DNA from: Methylocystis sp. IM3
GTDB lineage: Bacteria > Pseudomonadota > Alphaproteobacteria > Rhizobiales > Beijerinckiaceae
Assembly: GCF_038070105.1 (NCBI RefSeq)
Contig: NZ_JBBPBZ010000005.1
Coordinates: 1-64,000, forward strand
Reading direction: 5' to 3'
Length of the DNA: 64,000 nucleotides
Shown: positions 27,364-36,305 of the stretch, one piece after another
How the letters are laid out: each line of letters opens with the position of its first letter
Position numbering within the stretch: the first letter of the stretch is position 1
The notes under the pieces: model-generated
What the model was told of the DNA's origin: nothing
Database searches by the model: none
The model's input: only the letters and a program-made list of their open reading frames with translations
Position numbers and translations under genes: made by a program

Positions 27364-27399
27364 GAGGCGGCCGCCTCCACGAATGGAAGCGACCGCCTC
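27364..27399 (-). terminator. Terminator-like hairpin
   Basis: On the minus strand GAGGCGG pairs with CCGCCTC, with an inner CTTCC/GGAGG pairing, and TCACTTTTT follows. No intact minus-strand gene ends here, so it may be a relic. Confidence 0.35.
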
Positions 27400-27475
27400 G
27401 CTCGCGTAACTTGAACGCTACCATTATGGTTTGCGCCTTACAAGCGCTCTTGCGAACAAATGCAGAACATGCAAT

Positions 27476-27769
27476 ATGTCGCTTATGTCGATCATCGAGA
27501 GTAACAAGGTGCCGGTTGATCGATGGACGCTGCGGATTGTTGTCGAGCGTGGGAGTTTGGCGTTCGAGTGCCGGAACTGTCGGCGACTATCCCAGGTCGA
27601 TGTGCTCGCGTTGATTGAGTAACATGGAGCGGACGGCCTCGAATCGGCCGTCCGTCGGCGGCTGGTATGTCGGCAGTGCGGCGCGAGGAGTCCGCGTGCG
27701 CTCGTTTGTCTGCGCGGAGTGCGTGGCGAACGCGCGTCGGCGCCGGTAGCGCCGCGAGCGGGACGGTAG
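27476..27769 (+). pseudogene. Double-CxxC protein interrupted by an in-frame TAA
   Basis: The frame reads FECRNCRRLSQVDVLALIE, then TAA at 27620-27622, and continues in the same frame as HGADGLESAVRRRLVCRQCG to 27769. The two CxxC knuckles (CRNC, CRQC) and the linker match a small zinc-ribbon-like protein type common in Rhizobiales. One base change would restore a 97-residue protein. The upstream part may still be made as a 48-residue peptide. Confidence 0.6.
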
Positions 27770-27790
27770 AACAAAGAGTTCCATCGGAGC

Positions 27791-27940
27791 GTGATTAAAT
27801 TTTCTTAATGACTTCGTGCGACTGACGCCATCGCAGGTTCACAATGTTCTGATAGGGAAGATGCATTCCTCGGACGGCTCTCCGCCACGCTCGCGCGCAG
27901 CTCTTGTTTGTGGCGAAGCAGGCAAACATCGAGCAGTGCG
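27791..27940. repeat. Dispersed repeat, copy A
   Basis: About 145 bases here align with 40445-40592, with a nearly identical core GACGCCATCGCAGGTTCACAATG followed by CTGATAGGGAA and a second shared block CTCGCGCGCAGCTCTT. Neither copy encodes a shared protein on either strand, so the repeat is probably non-coding. Copy A lies upstream of the 28005 gene. Confidence 0.7.
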
Positions 27941-28004
27941 GGGCCAGCACAAAACCAAACGACGAAATATGGTCGCTGTGGGCGGCCGTGGAGGAGTCAT
28001 TCCC

Positions 28005-28370
28005 ATGATTACTCTCGAAGAATGCGCAGAGTTCGCAGCACTCGAAACATGCGAGCTCTTCACGGGTGCTGTGCTCTCAGCGAGGCATCGATCCCTGCTT
28101 TCAAGCTACCTTTCGAATCTGTGGCGTGGCCCTGCCGCGGTGCGCAAGATGATTGTCTCGGACATTCGGGCGGCAATTGATTTAGGCGCACCGAAGTATG
28201 CTGCTGATCTCGTTCTCGTGCTCCGGTTGTTCCTTTCCAAACATCCGGAAGCGCGAATCCAGCGAATAATTGGCTGGAAACCTGCTACGTATCCAACGCG
28301 CCGCTTCGACCCTGATTGTCGACCCGCCGTTCGCTCATTATCTGAGGCGAATTGTCGGAGAGCTATGTAA
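28005..28370 (+). CDS. Small helical protein of unknown function
   Basis: The product has 121 residues from ATG 28005, chosen for GAGGAGT at eight bases. It starts MITLEECAEFAALETCELFT. Most of it is predicted helical with a Leu-rich middle (AADLVLVLRLFLSKHPEARI). Similar short proteins occur in Bradyrhizobium and relatives without known function. It may be followed by a bidirectional terminator at 28413. Confidence 0.5.
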   Translation: MITLEECAEFAALETCELFTGAVLSARHRSLLSSYLSNLWRGPAAVRKMIVSDIRAAIDLGAPKYAADLVLVLRLFLSKHPEARIQRIIGWKPATYPTRRFDPDCRPAVRSLSEANCRRAM

Positions 28371-28412
28371 CGTATGAGTGTCTGCGTCGCGTATTGTGCG
28401 TACCACAAAAAA

Positions 28413-28445
28413 GCGAGCCCGCAGGAGATGCGGGCTCGCGGTTTT
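28413..28445. terminator. Bidirectional terminator
   Basis: GCGAGCCCGCA pairs perfectly with TGCGGGCTCGC around GGAGA. On the minus strand six T follow; on the plus strand GGTTTTA follows. It sits between two convergent genes. Confidence 0.85.
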
Positions 28446-28462
28446 ATAGGCGGGTCGCTTGT

Positions 28463-29307
28463 TCATGCCGCCTCGTCTACTTTTTCTGAGAACGAGCGCA
28501 CGTAGTCGGCTGCGGCGCTCGCCTTTGATGCGGCGGTGAAGATCGCACGGCCGTCCTCCTTCAAAAGCGACAACCAGCTGGCGATGTACTCGGCATGGCG
28601 GAGTTGCCCCTGCACCCCGAGATGAGCGCACAGAAACGCTGCACCCAGTTCGGCAACGAGCTCCTCGGCCGCATATGCCTTCGTCCCGAAGCGATTCTTC
28701 AGGTCGCGCTTGAGGCGCGTCTCGTTGCCGCTCCAGTCGACGAGCTCATGCAGCTTCGTCGCATCGAAGTGCTCGGGGGACGCAAAATCGCTCGGATTCG
28801 GTAGGGCTATGAAATCCCGAGAGAGGACATAGCAGACGCAATCGCCGCCGTGGCGGATGTCTGCGCCAGTTGCCGATACAAAGCCGTCGGTTGCTCCAGG
28901 CGGTGGCGGCTCCGGCGTCGCCAGGAGCGCCTCGATGCCTTCGACTCGCGCGACATTGAAGACGGTGAAGGCGCGCAGCATGGAAATCTGTCGCGCCCCG
29001 TCGTCATCGTCAGTCACGCTGATGTGCTTCGTGAAGACGATCTGCGTGCCTTTCTCGCCCTTCTTTACATGGCCGCCGGCGTCGAGCGCCTGTTTGAAGG
29101 TGAGCCAGGCGTTGGTAGCGAAGCCGTGGATCCGTGCCACAAGATGGGGACATTGATGCCGCGATAGTGATGTCCGGTGATCGCGTTGGCCGGCATGATG
29201 CCGACGCTCTTGCCGCTTTTCCACGGCTTGCCCCAGGGTGCGGTTCCTTGATCGAGTTCGGCGATGATGGACTTTGTGACGTTCTCGTAGACGGCGGCTA
29301 TGTTCAT
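28463..29307 (-). pseudogene. ArdC-like antirestriction protein, frameshifted
   Basis: From ATG 29307 the N-terminal ssDNA-binding domain (DUF1738/ArdN) reads VYENVTKSIIAELDQGTAPW then GHHYRGINVPILW. It then changes frame near 29140, after which NAWLTFKQALDAGGHVKKGE, VFNVARVEG and the peptidase-like C-terminal domain continue to 28463. The zincin motif, normally HExxH, reads HELVDWSGNE, so the second metal-binding His is missing. Full-length ArdC proteins of about 280-300 residues protect incoming plasmid single strands. This copy is broken and has a degenerate metal site. Confidence 0.8.
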
Positions 29308-29444
29308 GGCCGCCTCCGTGTCAATAAACGTATCATTGTTACGCTCCTCCTCGCTATCGACGCGCGGAACCGTGCGTCGAATAGAGAGGGGGAGGCCTCA
29401 ATGTATTGTAGCGCGTACCGAGGGTGAACTTTCTTGCGCGCCGG

Positions 29445-29651
29445 TTAGAAGAGTGCGCCGGCGCGGTGTAGGAGTGAACCGACCCACAGCACTAGCGCAA
29501 GGTAATAGAGCGCCCAGCCTTCCGCTGGCGGGAACCACCGTGACATTGTACGAAAGTGCTGCAAGTACCAGTCACGCCCGAAGTAGACCATGAGGTTCGC
29601 GCCGACGGCGTCGATGAGGAGGAGAAAGAAGACGACCACTTCGATGCTCAT
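29445..29651 (-). CDS. Small inner-membrane protein
   Basis: The product has 68 residues from ATG 29651 (MSIEVVVFFLLLIDAVGANL), with AAAGGTAATGAC before the start. Two hydrophobic segments flank a loop with FGRDWYLQHFRTMSRWFPPA, giving a small helical hairpin in the membrane. Function unknown. Confidence 0.55.
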   Translation of the reverse strand: MSIEVVVFFLLLIDAVGANLMVYFGRDWYLQHFRTMSRWFPPAEGWALYYLALVLWVGSLLHRAGALF

Positions 29652-29828
29652 GTCATTACCTTTCGGATCGGCTTCAGAGTATAAAGTAGGCTGGTCATCT
29701 CTGGAAACCGTCGACGTGGCCATTTGGCTGCTATTCGCTAGCAAATCATATCGAAGGGGAATCGGATCATGGCGGACAAGAACAAAGTCGGACGAGTCGG
29801 CGCGGCATAGCTTGGGGGATGGCATCTC

Positions 29829-30038
29829 GTGTGGTCGATCCTCGTCGCGACAGGAGTCGGACAAACACTTTATAATTTCATCCTGTGGTCGCATATGATC
29901 CAACTGAATATCGTGATTGGGCCGTTCAATCTGGCCGCTGCCGCGACGCTTGTCGTGCTAACGGCCGCATTCGGCTATGTAATCGGCTACACTGGCGCAT
30001 GGATCTGGAATCGTGTGCTCCCGGAAAGTCGGGCATAG
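29829..30038 (+). CDS. Small membrane protein
   Basis: From GTG 29829 the 69-residue product has two transmembrane segments (SILVATGVGQTLYNFILW; AAAATLVVLTAAFGYVIGY). A GGGGGA lies upstream. No family recognised. Confidence 0.45.
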   Translation: MWSILVATGVGQTLYNFILWSHMIQLNIVIGPFNLAAAATLVVLTAAFGYVIGYTGAWIWNRVLPESRA

Positions 30039-30182
30039 CTGGCGTCCGCGTGCGTGAGGACACTTGCGTCCAAGCGCTCCGAGATGGAAGAACGACTCTT
30101 CGATAGCCGTTACAGGCTGACGGCCTGGTGTTGACAGACCGCCACTTTCATTGCCTGAGTTTATAAGCCGGATTGCCTGCGG

Positions 30183-30491
30183 TCAGTAATAGGCGACGCA
30201 TACTTGACGGCCGTAATTGTCCCAGCCCCACTGAGCACAAGCAGGGGGTGGGGGAGGAGGTGGTGGATAGGAGGGAGCGGTCGCCGCACCCAGCGCGGCG
30301 CCTGACGCCGCGCCGATCGCCGCTCCTGCAAGCGTGCCGGTAGTCGACCCGCCGGAGACGGCTGCGCCAATCCCGGCACCCCCAAGGCCGCCTATGAATC
30401 CTCCGCCAACCGCGCGCTCGCCAGGGGAGTAACAACCTGAAAGAAGGAAGGCGGCGGCCCCCGCCACCGTAATGAAGATGGTCTTTTTCAT
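30183..30491 (-). CDS. Glycine-zipper lipoprotein
   Basis: The product has 102 residues with a lipobox LLSGC near residue 19, so it is a lipoprotein. The middle is a glycine zipper (GGGFIGGLGGAGIGAAVSGG) followed by a poly-Pro tract and a short C-terminal part with two Cys. Glycine-zipper lipoproteins sit in the outer membrane; specific function unknown. Confidence 0.7.
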   Translation of the reverse strand: MKKTIFITVAGAAAFLLSGCYSPGERAVGGGFIGGLGGAGIGAAVSGGSTTGTLAGAAIGAASGAALGAATAPSYPPPPPPPPACAQWGWDNYGRQVCVAYY

Positions 30492-30710
30492 TGGATGTCC
30501 CCGTAGCCCCAGTCCCAAAACGCCAGAAGCTCGCTTGAGTGGATGCGCAAGTTTCTGAACAAGGCACTAACGGCATAAGGCCGCCAAACGGATCAAGATG
30601 GGAGGGTCGCGGCCTCCATGTTTTCGATCCGCGGACTCATTCAACGGCTGTTCAGAGACAGGGGAGCAACCTCCTCATGCTTGTTCATGGATCCATCGGG
30701 GAGAGGTCCG

Positions 30711-31064
30711 ATGAAAACGACATTGAAATTTGGTTGCCTGTTCGCGCTGGCCGTTGGCGGCGCAATCGCAATGGCTGAGGCCTCGATCGCAATGCCCGTC
30801 GATGCCGGGACGACTCCCAACAGCATACAGCGCGCTGACTGGACATGCGGGCTAGGTTGGCACGTGGATGGCTGGGGACAGTGCCAGCAGAACGACTGGG
30901 GTGGCGGCTACGGATGCGGGTACAACGGCTGGGGCGGTAGCTGGAACGGTTATGGCTCGCGAGGCTCTGGATATGGCGGCTATCCTGCGTGGCAAGGCGG
31001 CGGATACTATGCTCGTCCAGTGTGGCACCGCCGTTGGGATGATGATGACGACGACAACGATTGA
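30711..31064 (+). CDS. Secreted GCG-type Gly/Trp-rich protein
   Basis: The product has 117 residues from ATG 30711, preceded by GGGGAGAGG. It has a signal peptide (FALAVGGAIAMAEASIA), a CGLGWHVDGWGQCQ motif like the GCG/CRPN family of small Cys-Gly-Cys proteins, a Gly/Trp/Tyr-rich repeat region and an acidic end of six Asp. The acidic tail and His could bind metal; that is an inference. Confidence 0.7.
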   Translation: MKTTLKFGCLFALAVGGAIAMAEASIAMPVDAGTTPNSIQRADWTCGLGWHVDGWGQCQQNDWGGGYGCGYNGWGGSWNGYGSRGSGYGGYPAWQGGGYYARPVWHRRWDDDDDDND

Positions 31065-31083
31065 GGCGGAAAAATTTTAGCCT

Positions 31084-31422
31084 GTGATGGAGATCGCAAC
31101 GGATGCGCTGCTTGTGGGCGGCGTGCCGGCAGAGAGAATTCTGCACGAACGCTTCGATTACGCGCCGTCCCTGGTCTTGACCGAATTTGCGACAAGCCAA
31201 TACGCATTGCTCACCTCGGTCTGCGCCTTGCCGGGCAGCCTGCTTGCCGGCACTTCGGGTTTTATCATCAAAGAGACAGGCTTCGCGTCCTTTTTCGTCG
31301 GCACATCGCTTATGGGGCTACCGGGCGCGCTCCTCGCCTGGTGGATCTGGCGCGTTCAGGAGCGCCTAGGCCGCGACCTGCCCGTGGAGACGAGCCCCGA
31401 GCGCGTGGTGGAGACGGATTGA
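31084..31422 (+). pseudogene. Chimeric remnant: reductase end joined to MFS transporter end
   Basis: The open frame joins two unlike pieces. The first 35 codons (MEIATDALLVGGVPAERILH, ERFDYAPS) look like the C-terminus of a ferredoxin/flavodoxin-reductase-type protein. From about 31190 the frame reads SQYALLTSVCALPGSLLAG and FFVGTSLMGLPGALLAWWIW, the last membrane helices of an AmpG/RhtX-type MFS transporter. A deletion fusing two genes is the simplest explanation. Confidence 0.55.
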
Positions 31423-31709
31423 GAAGGGCGCATTCCCCTCCCCGCGATCCTCTAATCCCGGAAGTCTCGTACCTCCGACGCCGTGGATGCTCTGCGAGGC
31501 ATGCCATTGCTGCGCGGTCCCGAGTCCTGACCAAGAAGGAGAACGGCTTGTGGAGGGCCCGATCATCCAAGGCGTCTTACGGTCGCCGCCATCGTTCGAC
31601 TGCGATCCCGATGAATGGGGGCTAGCAGGCGTGCGGCTGAAATCCGCCGCGCCTCGACTGTCTCCGGCAGCTCCGGATTGCTCGCCAAAAGGTTTTCCGA
31701 AGAAAAGAG
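31423..31709. other. Gene-free stretch
   Basis: No frame on either strand here has coding character or a plausible start. Nothing else was seen. Confidence 0.4.
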
Positions 31710-31747
31710 AGCGAGAGCCGCTCACGCAGATGTGAACGACTCTCGCT
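31710..31747 (-). terminator. Terminator after the His/Tyr-rich secreted protein gene
   Basis: On the minus strand AGCGAGAGTCGTTCAC pairs, with three mismatches, with GTGAGCGGCTCTCGCT and is followed by CTCTTTTCTT. It lies about 60 bases after the stop of the gene ending at 31809. Confidence 0.6.
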
Positions 31748-31808
31748 TTGCGCGCCTTGTTTTCGGGAGGGGATAAGGGGCGCACATATCTCGTTCAATT
31801 ACCTCGTC

Positions 31809-32171
31809 TCAGTCGTCGTAATCGTAATAGTCGACGTGATGGTGGCGAGGGTAGCCATAACCATATCCATAGCCGACCCCGTAACCATAGGCCGGGGCAG
31901 ATCGATAAGGCGCATACCCATAGCCATAACCATTGCCGAAGCCAGCTCCATAGCCGTAGTGAGAGCCGTAGCCGTAGTGGGACGTGTAGCTAGGCTGGCT
32001 CGCCAAAGCGCCAACAGCAGCGCCGAGCGCCATGCCGCCGATGATCGCGCCCGCGATCGCAGCGCCGTTGTTGTTGCCATAATACCAGGCCGAGGCTGGC
32101 GTGGTTGTCGTTGTTCCAGCCAGCAGGGCGCCAATCGCAGCGGCGGTGATGGATCTGCGAAGCATCCTCAT
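31809..32171 (-). CDS. Secreted Gly/Tyr-rich protein with glycine zipper
   Basis: From ATG 32171 (GAGGGAA five bases upstream) the 120-residue product has a signal peptide (MRMLRRSITAAAIGALLAGT), a glycine zipper (AAIAGAIIGGMALGAAVGAL), then a Gly/Tyr/His repeat region (SHYGYGSHYGYGAGFGNGYG) and an end HHHVDYYDYDD. Same overall design as the proteins at 7715 and 39257. Function unknown. Confidence 0.7.
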   Translation of the reverse strand: MRMLRRSITAAAIGALLAGTTTTTPASAWYYGNNNGAAIAGAIIGGMALGAAVGALASQPSYTSHYGYGSHYGYGAGFGNGYGYGYAPYRSAPAYGYGVGYGYGYGYPRHHHVDYYDYDD

Positions 32172-32653
32172 CGATTCCCTCATGAAGCGAGAACCTCATC
32201 AACGCCCCTATTGAGCGCCAGCGAACCTGAATGGGAGGTGAAGGGAGCGCGGGCGCAGGCTGCGAGCCATGAAGCCGTTTCCCAAAGACACACAAACTGG
32301 CGCGATTGATAAACTAAACTGGCGTCGGTCATGATTAGCAGGGGCCGAAGTACGAATTGCGGCTTGGACGTTTCGAGGGCGATAGTCGCTGGGCTGGCGG
32401 GGTTTCCGCGGGCATCGCGGCTAGCTGAGCATTCCCCAACGACGCCAGCCCCGAGACTCTGTCGCTGAGAGAAGAACCCCATTCAAAACCCATCGGTCAC
32501 GACGTTAATCAAGGCACGCTTTTGGCACACGCAATTGGGACGAGGTGAGATTAGGTGAGATTGCGACCGCGCATCGGTCAAGTGAAATCCCATCAATAAG
32601 CGGGCGCGGGAGCGGGGCTCGCCCGTCTCCTGCGCCTTCGAAATTCAGGCAGG
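32172..32653. other. Gene-free stretch
   Basis: About 480 bases without a supportable gene on either strand; it must contain the promoter of the minus-strand gene starting at 32171. Confidence 0.4.
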
Positions 32654-32887
32654 TTACTTGACTTCTTTAGACTCGCCTGCTTCCAAGCCTTCCTTTTTCT
32701 CGTGGTGCGCTTTCTCGTGCTTGCCATGCTCTTTGTGAGTTTCGCTCATTTCCGACTTCGCGGTTTCCGCCTTGATATTTTCCGGTTTGGTTGCGCTTTC
32801 AGCGCGAGCCTGCGACATAGAAATAGCCGAGCCGAGCGTCATGGCGGCAGCAAAACCAAATGCGAGAGTAAGTAGGCGTATATTCAT
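32654..32887 (-). CDS. Small secreted His/Lys/Glu-rich protein
   Basis: The product has 77 residues; CTGGAGGTTCGCA precedes the ATG. A signal peptide (LAFGFAAAMTLGSAISMSQARA) is followed by a fully charged mature part with clustered His (ETHKEHGKHEKAHHEKKEG). It is likely disordered and periplasmic. Metal chelation by the His is plausible but unproven. Confidence 0.65.
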   Translation of the reverse strand: MNIRLLTLAFGFAAAMTLGSAISMSQARAESATKPENIKAETAKSEMSETHKEHGKHEKAHHEKKEGLEAGESKEVK

Positions 32888-33085
32888 TGCGAACCTCCAG
32901 TGGCCATAACCGAACCTGGCCTCGTGACTTTCTTAGAAGGAATGGTTTGAACTGGAGATGAATAGAACAAGGCGCTGTCACTTCCATGTGTGGCGCAGCT
33001 CGAAGGCCACTCCTTCACACTCGACGATAGGAATGTCTCCCTCGCATCCAAAATGACCGTGGCTGCCGAAGCGGCCCGGGCGCAT

Positions 33086-35182
33086 TCAACGGATCTTTGC
33101 CGGCTTCTTTATATGTGCCGTCGGATGCGCCGGGGCCGGCTTCACAGAGGGCGGTGATGCAATGGGAGCGGGGATTTCAGGTCCGGGCGTGGGGCCGGGA
33201 GTGGCGGGCGATGCGGAGGGGCTTTGCTCCCTAGCACGGTCCAGTTCCGGTAGCGCCGTCGGGGCTTGCGTGGAGGGCCGCGTGTCTTCGTGTTGTATCG
33301 GTCGCGCGTTCCATCCGGCATAAATTGCATAGGCGATGGCGCAAAACAGCGCGCCAGCTATGAGAAAAGCCGTTATCGACGCATTTCTCGAAGGCATCCT
33401 GGCGTTCGTGCCCGATCGCGCGGACGTCTCCCCATGCCGTGATGAGAGATTTGGTGGAGAAGGTTCTGGCGGCACTTCTGCATGCTCGAGGCGAGAAACC
33501 AGGGCGTTCGCTCGACTCCTTTGCGGCGCCGACGGCAGGCTTGGATCGAGCGCCCGAATCGCCTCTTCAACGCTGTGATAGAGGCGATCGGCTCCAAGGG
33601 CGTCCTTGACGCCAAACCGGTCAAATGCGTCCTGTGCGCGCACCGACTCGAGCCGCGCAATCGCAAAGTCGACGCCGCGCCGGTGACAGTTTGCGATCTC
33701 TTCACGCACCATGAGCGCCGCTGAATAATCGATTTCTGCAACGCTATTCGCTTCGACCACAACCAGCTTGAGACCACTGCCGGCGGTCGCAACCGCTGTC
33801 GCCAGGTCATGGCGAAAGAGCTCCATGTTGATAAAGGACAGCGGCGCCTGGAACGCAACGACCAATACGCCTCGTACGCGCTCGCCCATGGAGCCCGCGC
33901 TTCTCGGCCACCAGATGGTCGTGCCGGGGATCCGCTCGAGCTCCACCATCCGCGTCCGAGTCGTAATCCACATGCTGTGAAGCAGCGACAGGATGATCGC
34001 GAGCCCGACTCCCGTCTGCAGCGGCAGCAACGTTACAGTCAGCATCGTGACGACCACGAGTCCGAACTCAGTGCGCGTTGCGCGGAAGATTGCGATCATG
34101 TCACGCCAGCGGAAAATGCGGCCAGCGATAAACATCAGCACGGCGGCGAGCGCCGCAGTCGGCGCTTTCGCGATAAGGGCGTCGCCATAGAACAGGATGG
34201 CGGCCACGATCACGGCGGCGAAAACGCCACATAACTTGCTCGCCCCGCCGCACTCGACGACGAGCGCTGTGCGCGGCGGGCTGGCGTTGAGGGGAAAGGC
34301 TCCGCACACGCCCGCGAGCACGCTACCGGCGCCGACCCCAAGGAAGTCACGGTCTATGTCGGGCGCAACGCCCTTCGCAGGGAAAGCTCGTGACGTCGCA
34401 GCTGTCTGCACCATCACGACGAGCGAGACGATGACGGCGAGTCCGAAAACATGCGTCACATCGTCCGGGCTGAAGGCCGGAACCTCTATATGCGGCGCAG
34501 CATGGGAAATATCGCCAAGTACCCCCACGCCTTTCGCAGTCAAGTCAAAATGCTCGACTGCCCAGCCGGCGCCGACCAAACCGATGAGCGCGCCGGGGAT
34601 ACGGGGATTCATCCGCTCCGTCGCGACGATGAGGACGAGACAGAGGACGGCAAGGAGGGTCGTCGGCCCGTTAAGGCGGCTCACCCCATGCGCAAGCGCA
34701 AGGATCCGCGCCGGCACGCCGCCCTCGACCGGCGGCAGGCCGAGGAAGGCAGGGGCTTGCGACAATGCGATATGAACGGAGACGCCGGCCAGGAAGCCGG
34801 TGAGCACGGGAATCGATAAAAGATCCGAAATCCAGCCCGCGCGCAGCAGAGAGGCCGAGATCAGCGTCCCCCCAACAAGGAGCGCGAGAAGGCCGGCGAG
34901 CGCGGCGTAATGCGGCGTTCCAGAGACGGCGAGCAGCGCCAGCGCGCCGGCAAAAATCGGCGCGATGGTCGAGTCCGCGCCAACGGAGACAGTCCGGCTC
35001 GACCCGAAAATGGAAAAGGCCAGCGATCCCGCGATGAATGCGATGAAGCCCACATGGGGTGGAAAGCCCGCCAGCCGGGCATTGCCCATCTGTTCGGGAA
35101 CAGCGACCGCGGCGAGCGTAAAACCCGCGACGAGGTCGCTCCGCCAGTCGACGCCGCGGAACATTCCTGGAAGTCTGTGCAC
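33086..35182 (-). CDS. SulP-family anion transporter with STAS domain and unusual tail
   Basis: Residues about 1-400 are the SulP membrane domain (FTLAAVAVPEQMGNARLAGF, FGSSRTVSVGADSTIAPIFA, GAFPLNASPPRTALVVECGG). Residues about 425-545 are a STAS domain with IPGTTIWWP and VVVEANSVAEIDYSAALMV. SulP proteins carry sulfate, bicarbonate or similar anions. Beyond the STAS domain the protein continues for about 150 residues with an extra transmembrane helix (ITAFLIAGALFCAIAYAIYA) and a Pro/Ala-rich end (PAPAHPTAHIKKPAKIR), which ordinary SulP proteins lack. GTG 35182 starts it, 42 bases after mgtC, so the two probably share a transcript. Confidence 0.85.
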   Translation of the reverse strand: MHRLPGMFRGVDWRSDLVAGFTLAAVAVPEQMGNARLAGFPPHVGFIAFIAGSLAFSIFGSSRTVSVGADSTIAPIFAGALALLAVSGTPHYAALAGLLALLVGGTLISASLLRAGWISDLLSIPVLTGFLAGVSVHIALSQAPAFLGLPPVEGGVPARILALAHGVSRLNGPTTLLAVLCLVLIVATERMNPRIPGALIGLVGAGWAVEHFDLTAKGVGVLGDISHAAPHIEVPAFSPDDVTHVFGLAVIVSLVVMVQTAATSRAFPAKGVAPDIDRDFLGVGAGSVLAGVCGAFPLNASPPRTALVVECGGASKLCGVFAAVIVAAILFYGDALIAKAPTAALAAVLMFIAGRIFRWRDMIAIFRATRTEFGLVVVTMLTVTLLPLQTGVGLAIILSLLHSMWITTRTRMVELERIPGTTIWWPRSAGSMGERVRGVLVVAFQAPLSFINMELFRHDLATAVATAGSGLKLVVVEANSVAEIDYSAALMVREEIANCHRRGVDFAIARLESVRAQDAFDRFGVKDALGADRLYHSVEEAIRALDPSLPSAPQRSRANALVSRLEHAEVPPEPSPPNLSSRHGETSARSGTNARMPSRNASITAFLIAGALFCAIAYAIYAGWNARPIQHEDTRPSTQAPTALPELDRAREQSPSASPATPGPTPGPEIPAPIASPPSVKPAPAHPTAHIKKPAKIR

Positions 35183-35224
35183 AGTCAGTCCATTTCCGGT
35201 TTGGGCCAGACGGGGGCGGAAGGA

Positions 35225-35938
35225 TCAGTCGCTTGCACGGCTCGACCACGCAGCGTGGCTGATCTCCGCGCTCTGTTCAAGGTCGCGAAGAACCGCATCG
35301 AGTTCATCGGCCACGACACTCGTTGGCGAAAGGGTTGCAACCAACTCCAATCCGCCTTCGCGTTCGAATTCCTCGATTCGCCGAACAGGGTAACCTGCCG
35401 CTTCGAGCTTTTCGTAGAGCAGGTCGCGAACTGCATCGCGCTCCCACTCGGAGACCGCCAGACGCACCTCAAAGGTCGCTTCGGTTGCGCTTGCGTCGAT
35501 CGGCCGCCGTTCTATGAAGGCGACCAAGGGGCGCAGGAATGTGTTTCCGGCAAGGACGAACAAAGCGAGCAGGATCGCTTCCACTTCATGGTCGGCGCCG
35601 GCGTATCCCCCCGTCACGGCCGAACACCAAAGCGTAGCGGCCGTGTTCAAACCCCGAATATTCGCGCCCTCCTTCAGAATGACGCCGGCGCCCAGGAAGC
35701 CGACGCCGGAAGCCACGTAAGCGAGGACCCGCGTCGCGCCCTCGTTGCCGGTCAACCGCATGCCAAGATCGACGAAGGCCGAGGCTCCCAGAGCGACGAG
35801 CGCATTCGTTCTCAAACCCGCATTGCGCTGGCGATACTGGCGCTCGGCGCCGATAATCGCGCCAAGCAGCAGGGCAACGAAGAGGGACAAAAATGTGTTG
35901 AGGAACTCATCGGGATCCCAGTGCAACAGAGCGGCCAT
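35225..35938 (-). CDS. mgtC: MgtC/SapB family membrane protein
   Basis: The product has 237 residues from ATG 35938, after TTGGAGGGCGTT. The N-terminal 130 residues hold four or five TM helices with MgtC signatures: LLLGAIIGAERQYRQRNAGL, RTNALVALGASAF and GVGFLGAGVILKEG. The C-terminal ACT-like cytosolic domain covers about 150-230. MgtC proteins modulate Mg2+ homeostasis and P-type ATPase activity. It precedes sulP and diverges from the Nramp locus. Confidence 0.88.
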   Translation of the reverse strand: MAALLHWDPDEFLNTFLSLFVALLLGAIIGAERQYRQRNAGLRTNALVALGASAFVDLGMRLTGNEGATRVLAYVASGVGFLGAGVILKEGANIRGLNTAATLWCSAVTGGYAGADHEVEAILLALFVLAGNTFLRPLVAFIERRPIDASATEATFEVRLAVSEWERDAVRDLLYEKLEAAGYPVRRIEEFEREGGLELVATLSPTSVVADELDAVLRDLEQSAEISHAAWSSRASD

Positions 35939-35950
35939 AACGCCCTCCAA

Positions 35951-36290
35951 AACACGAGACGGATCTGGGTTAGCTTGAACCCGACCTTCGTGTCTGTCCC
36001 AAGATTACAAGTTTTTAAGGCGCCTGCGGGACCCTTTGTTTCCGCTTGACAAGCGACTGAACAAGGACGATTTCAACCAAAGACGCCGGCGACTTTCGCC
36101 GCCAGCGGCGTCGGGAACCAACGAAAGACACATGGGCTGTAGCAGCTTCGGCGACCCGCTCGCGGCGATGTTCGCGCGCTTGACGCCATTCGAAATCGAA
36201 CCCACGCGCGGCCTCTCAGGCTGCGTGAGAGGCGACGCGAGAGCCTAGCTCCTGCCTGCCGCTCATGCTCCGGGCCGCGGACCTAACCGG
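35951..36290. other. Divergent intergenic region upstream of mgtC and the Nramp locus
   Basis: About 340 bases; a 70-codon plus-strand frame at 36036 lacks a ribosome-binding site and family similarity. The region is GC-rich with several potential stems (for example GCGTGAGAGGCGACGCGAG) and may carry leader RNA for metal control. I could not match it to a known Mg or Mn riboswitch. Confidence 0.35.
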
Positions 36291-36305
36291 CTAAGGAGAT
36301 GAGCG

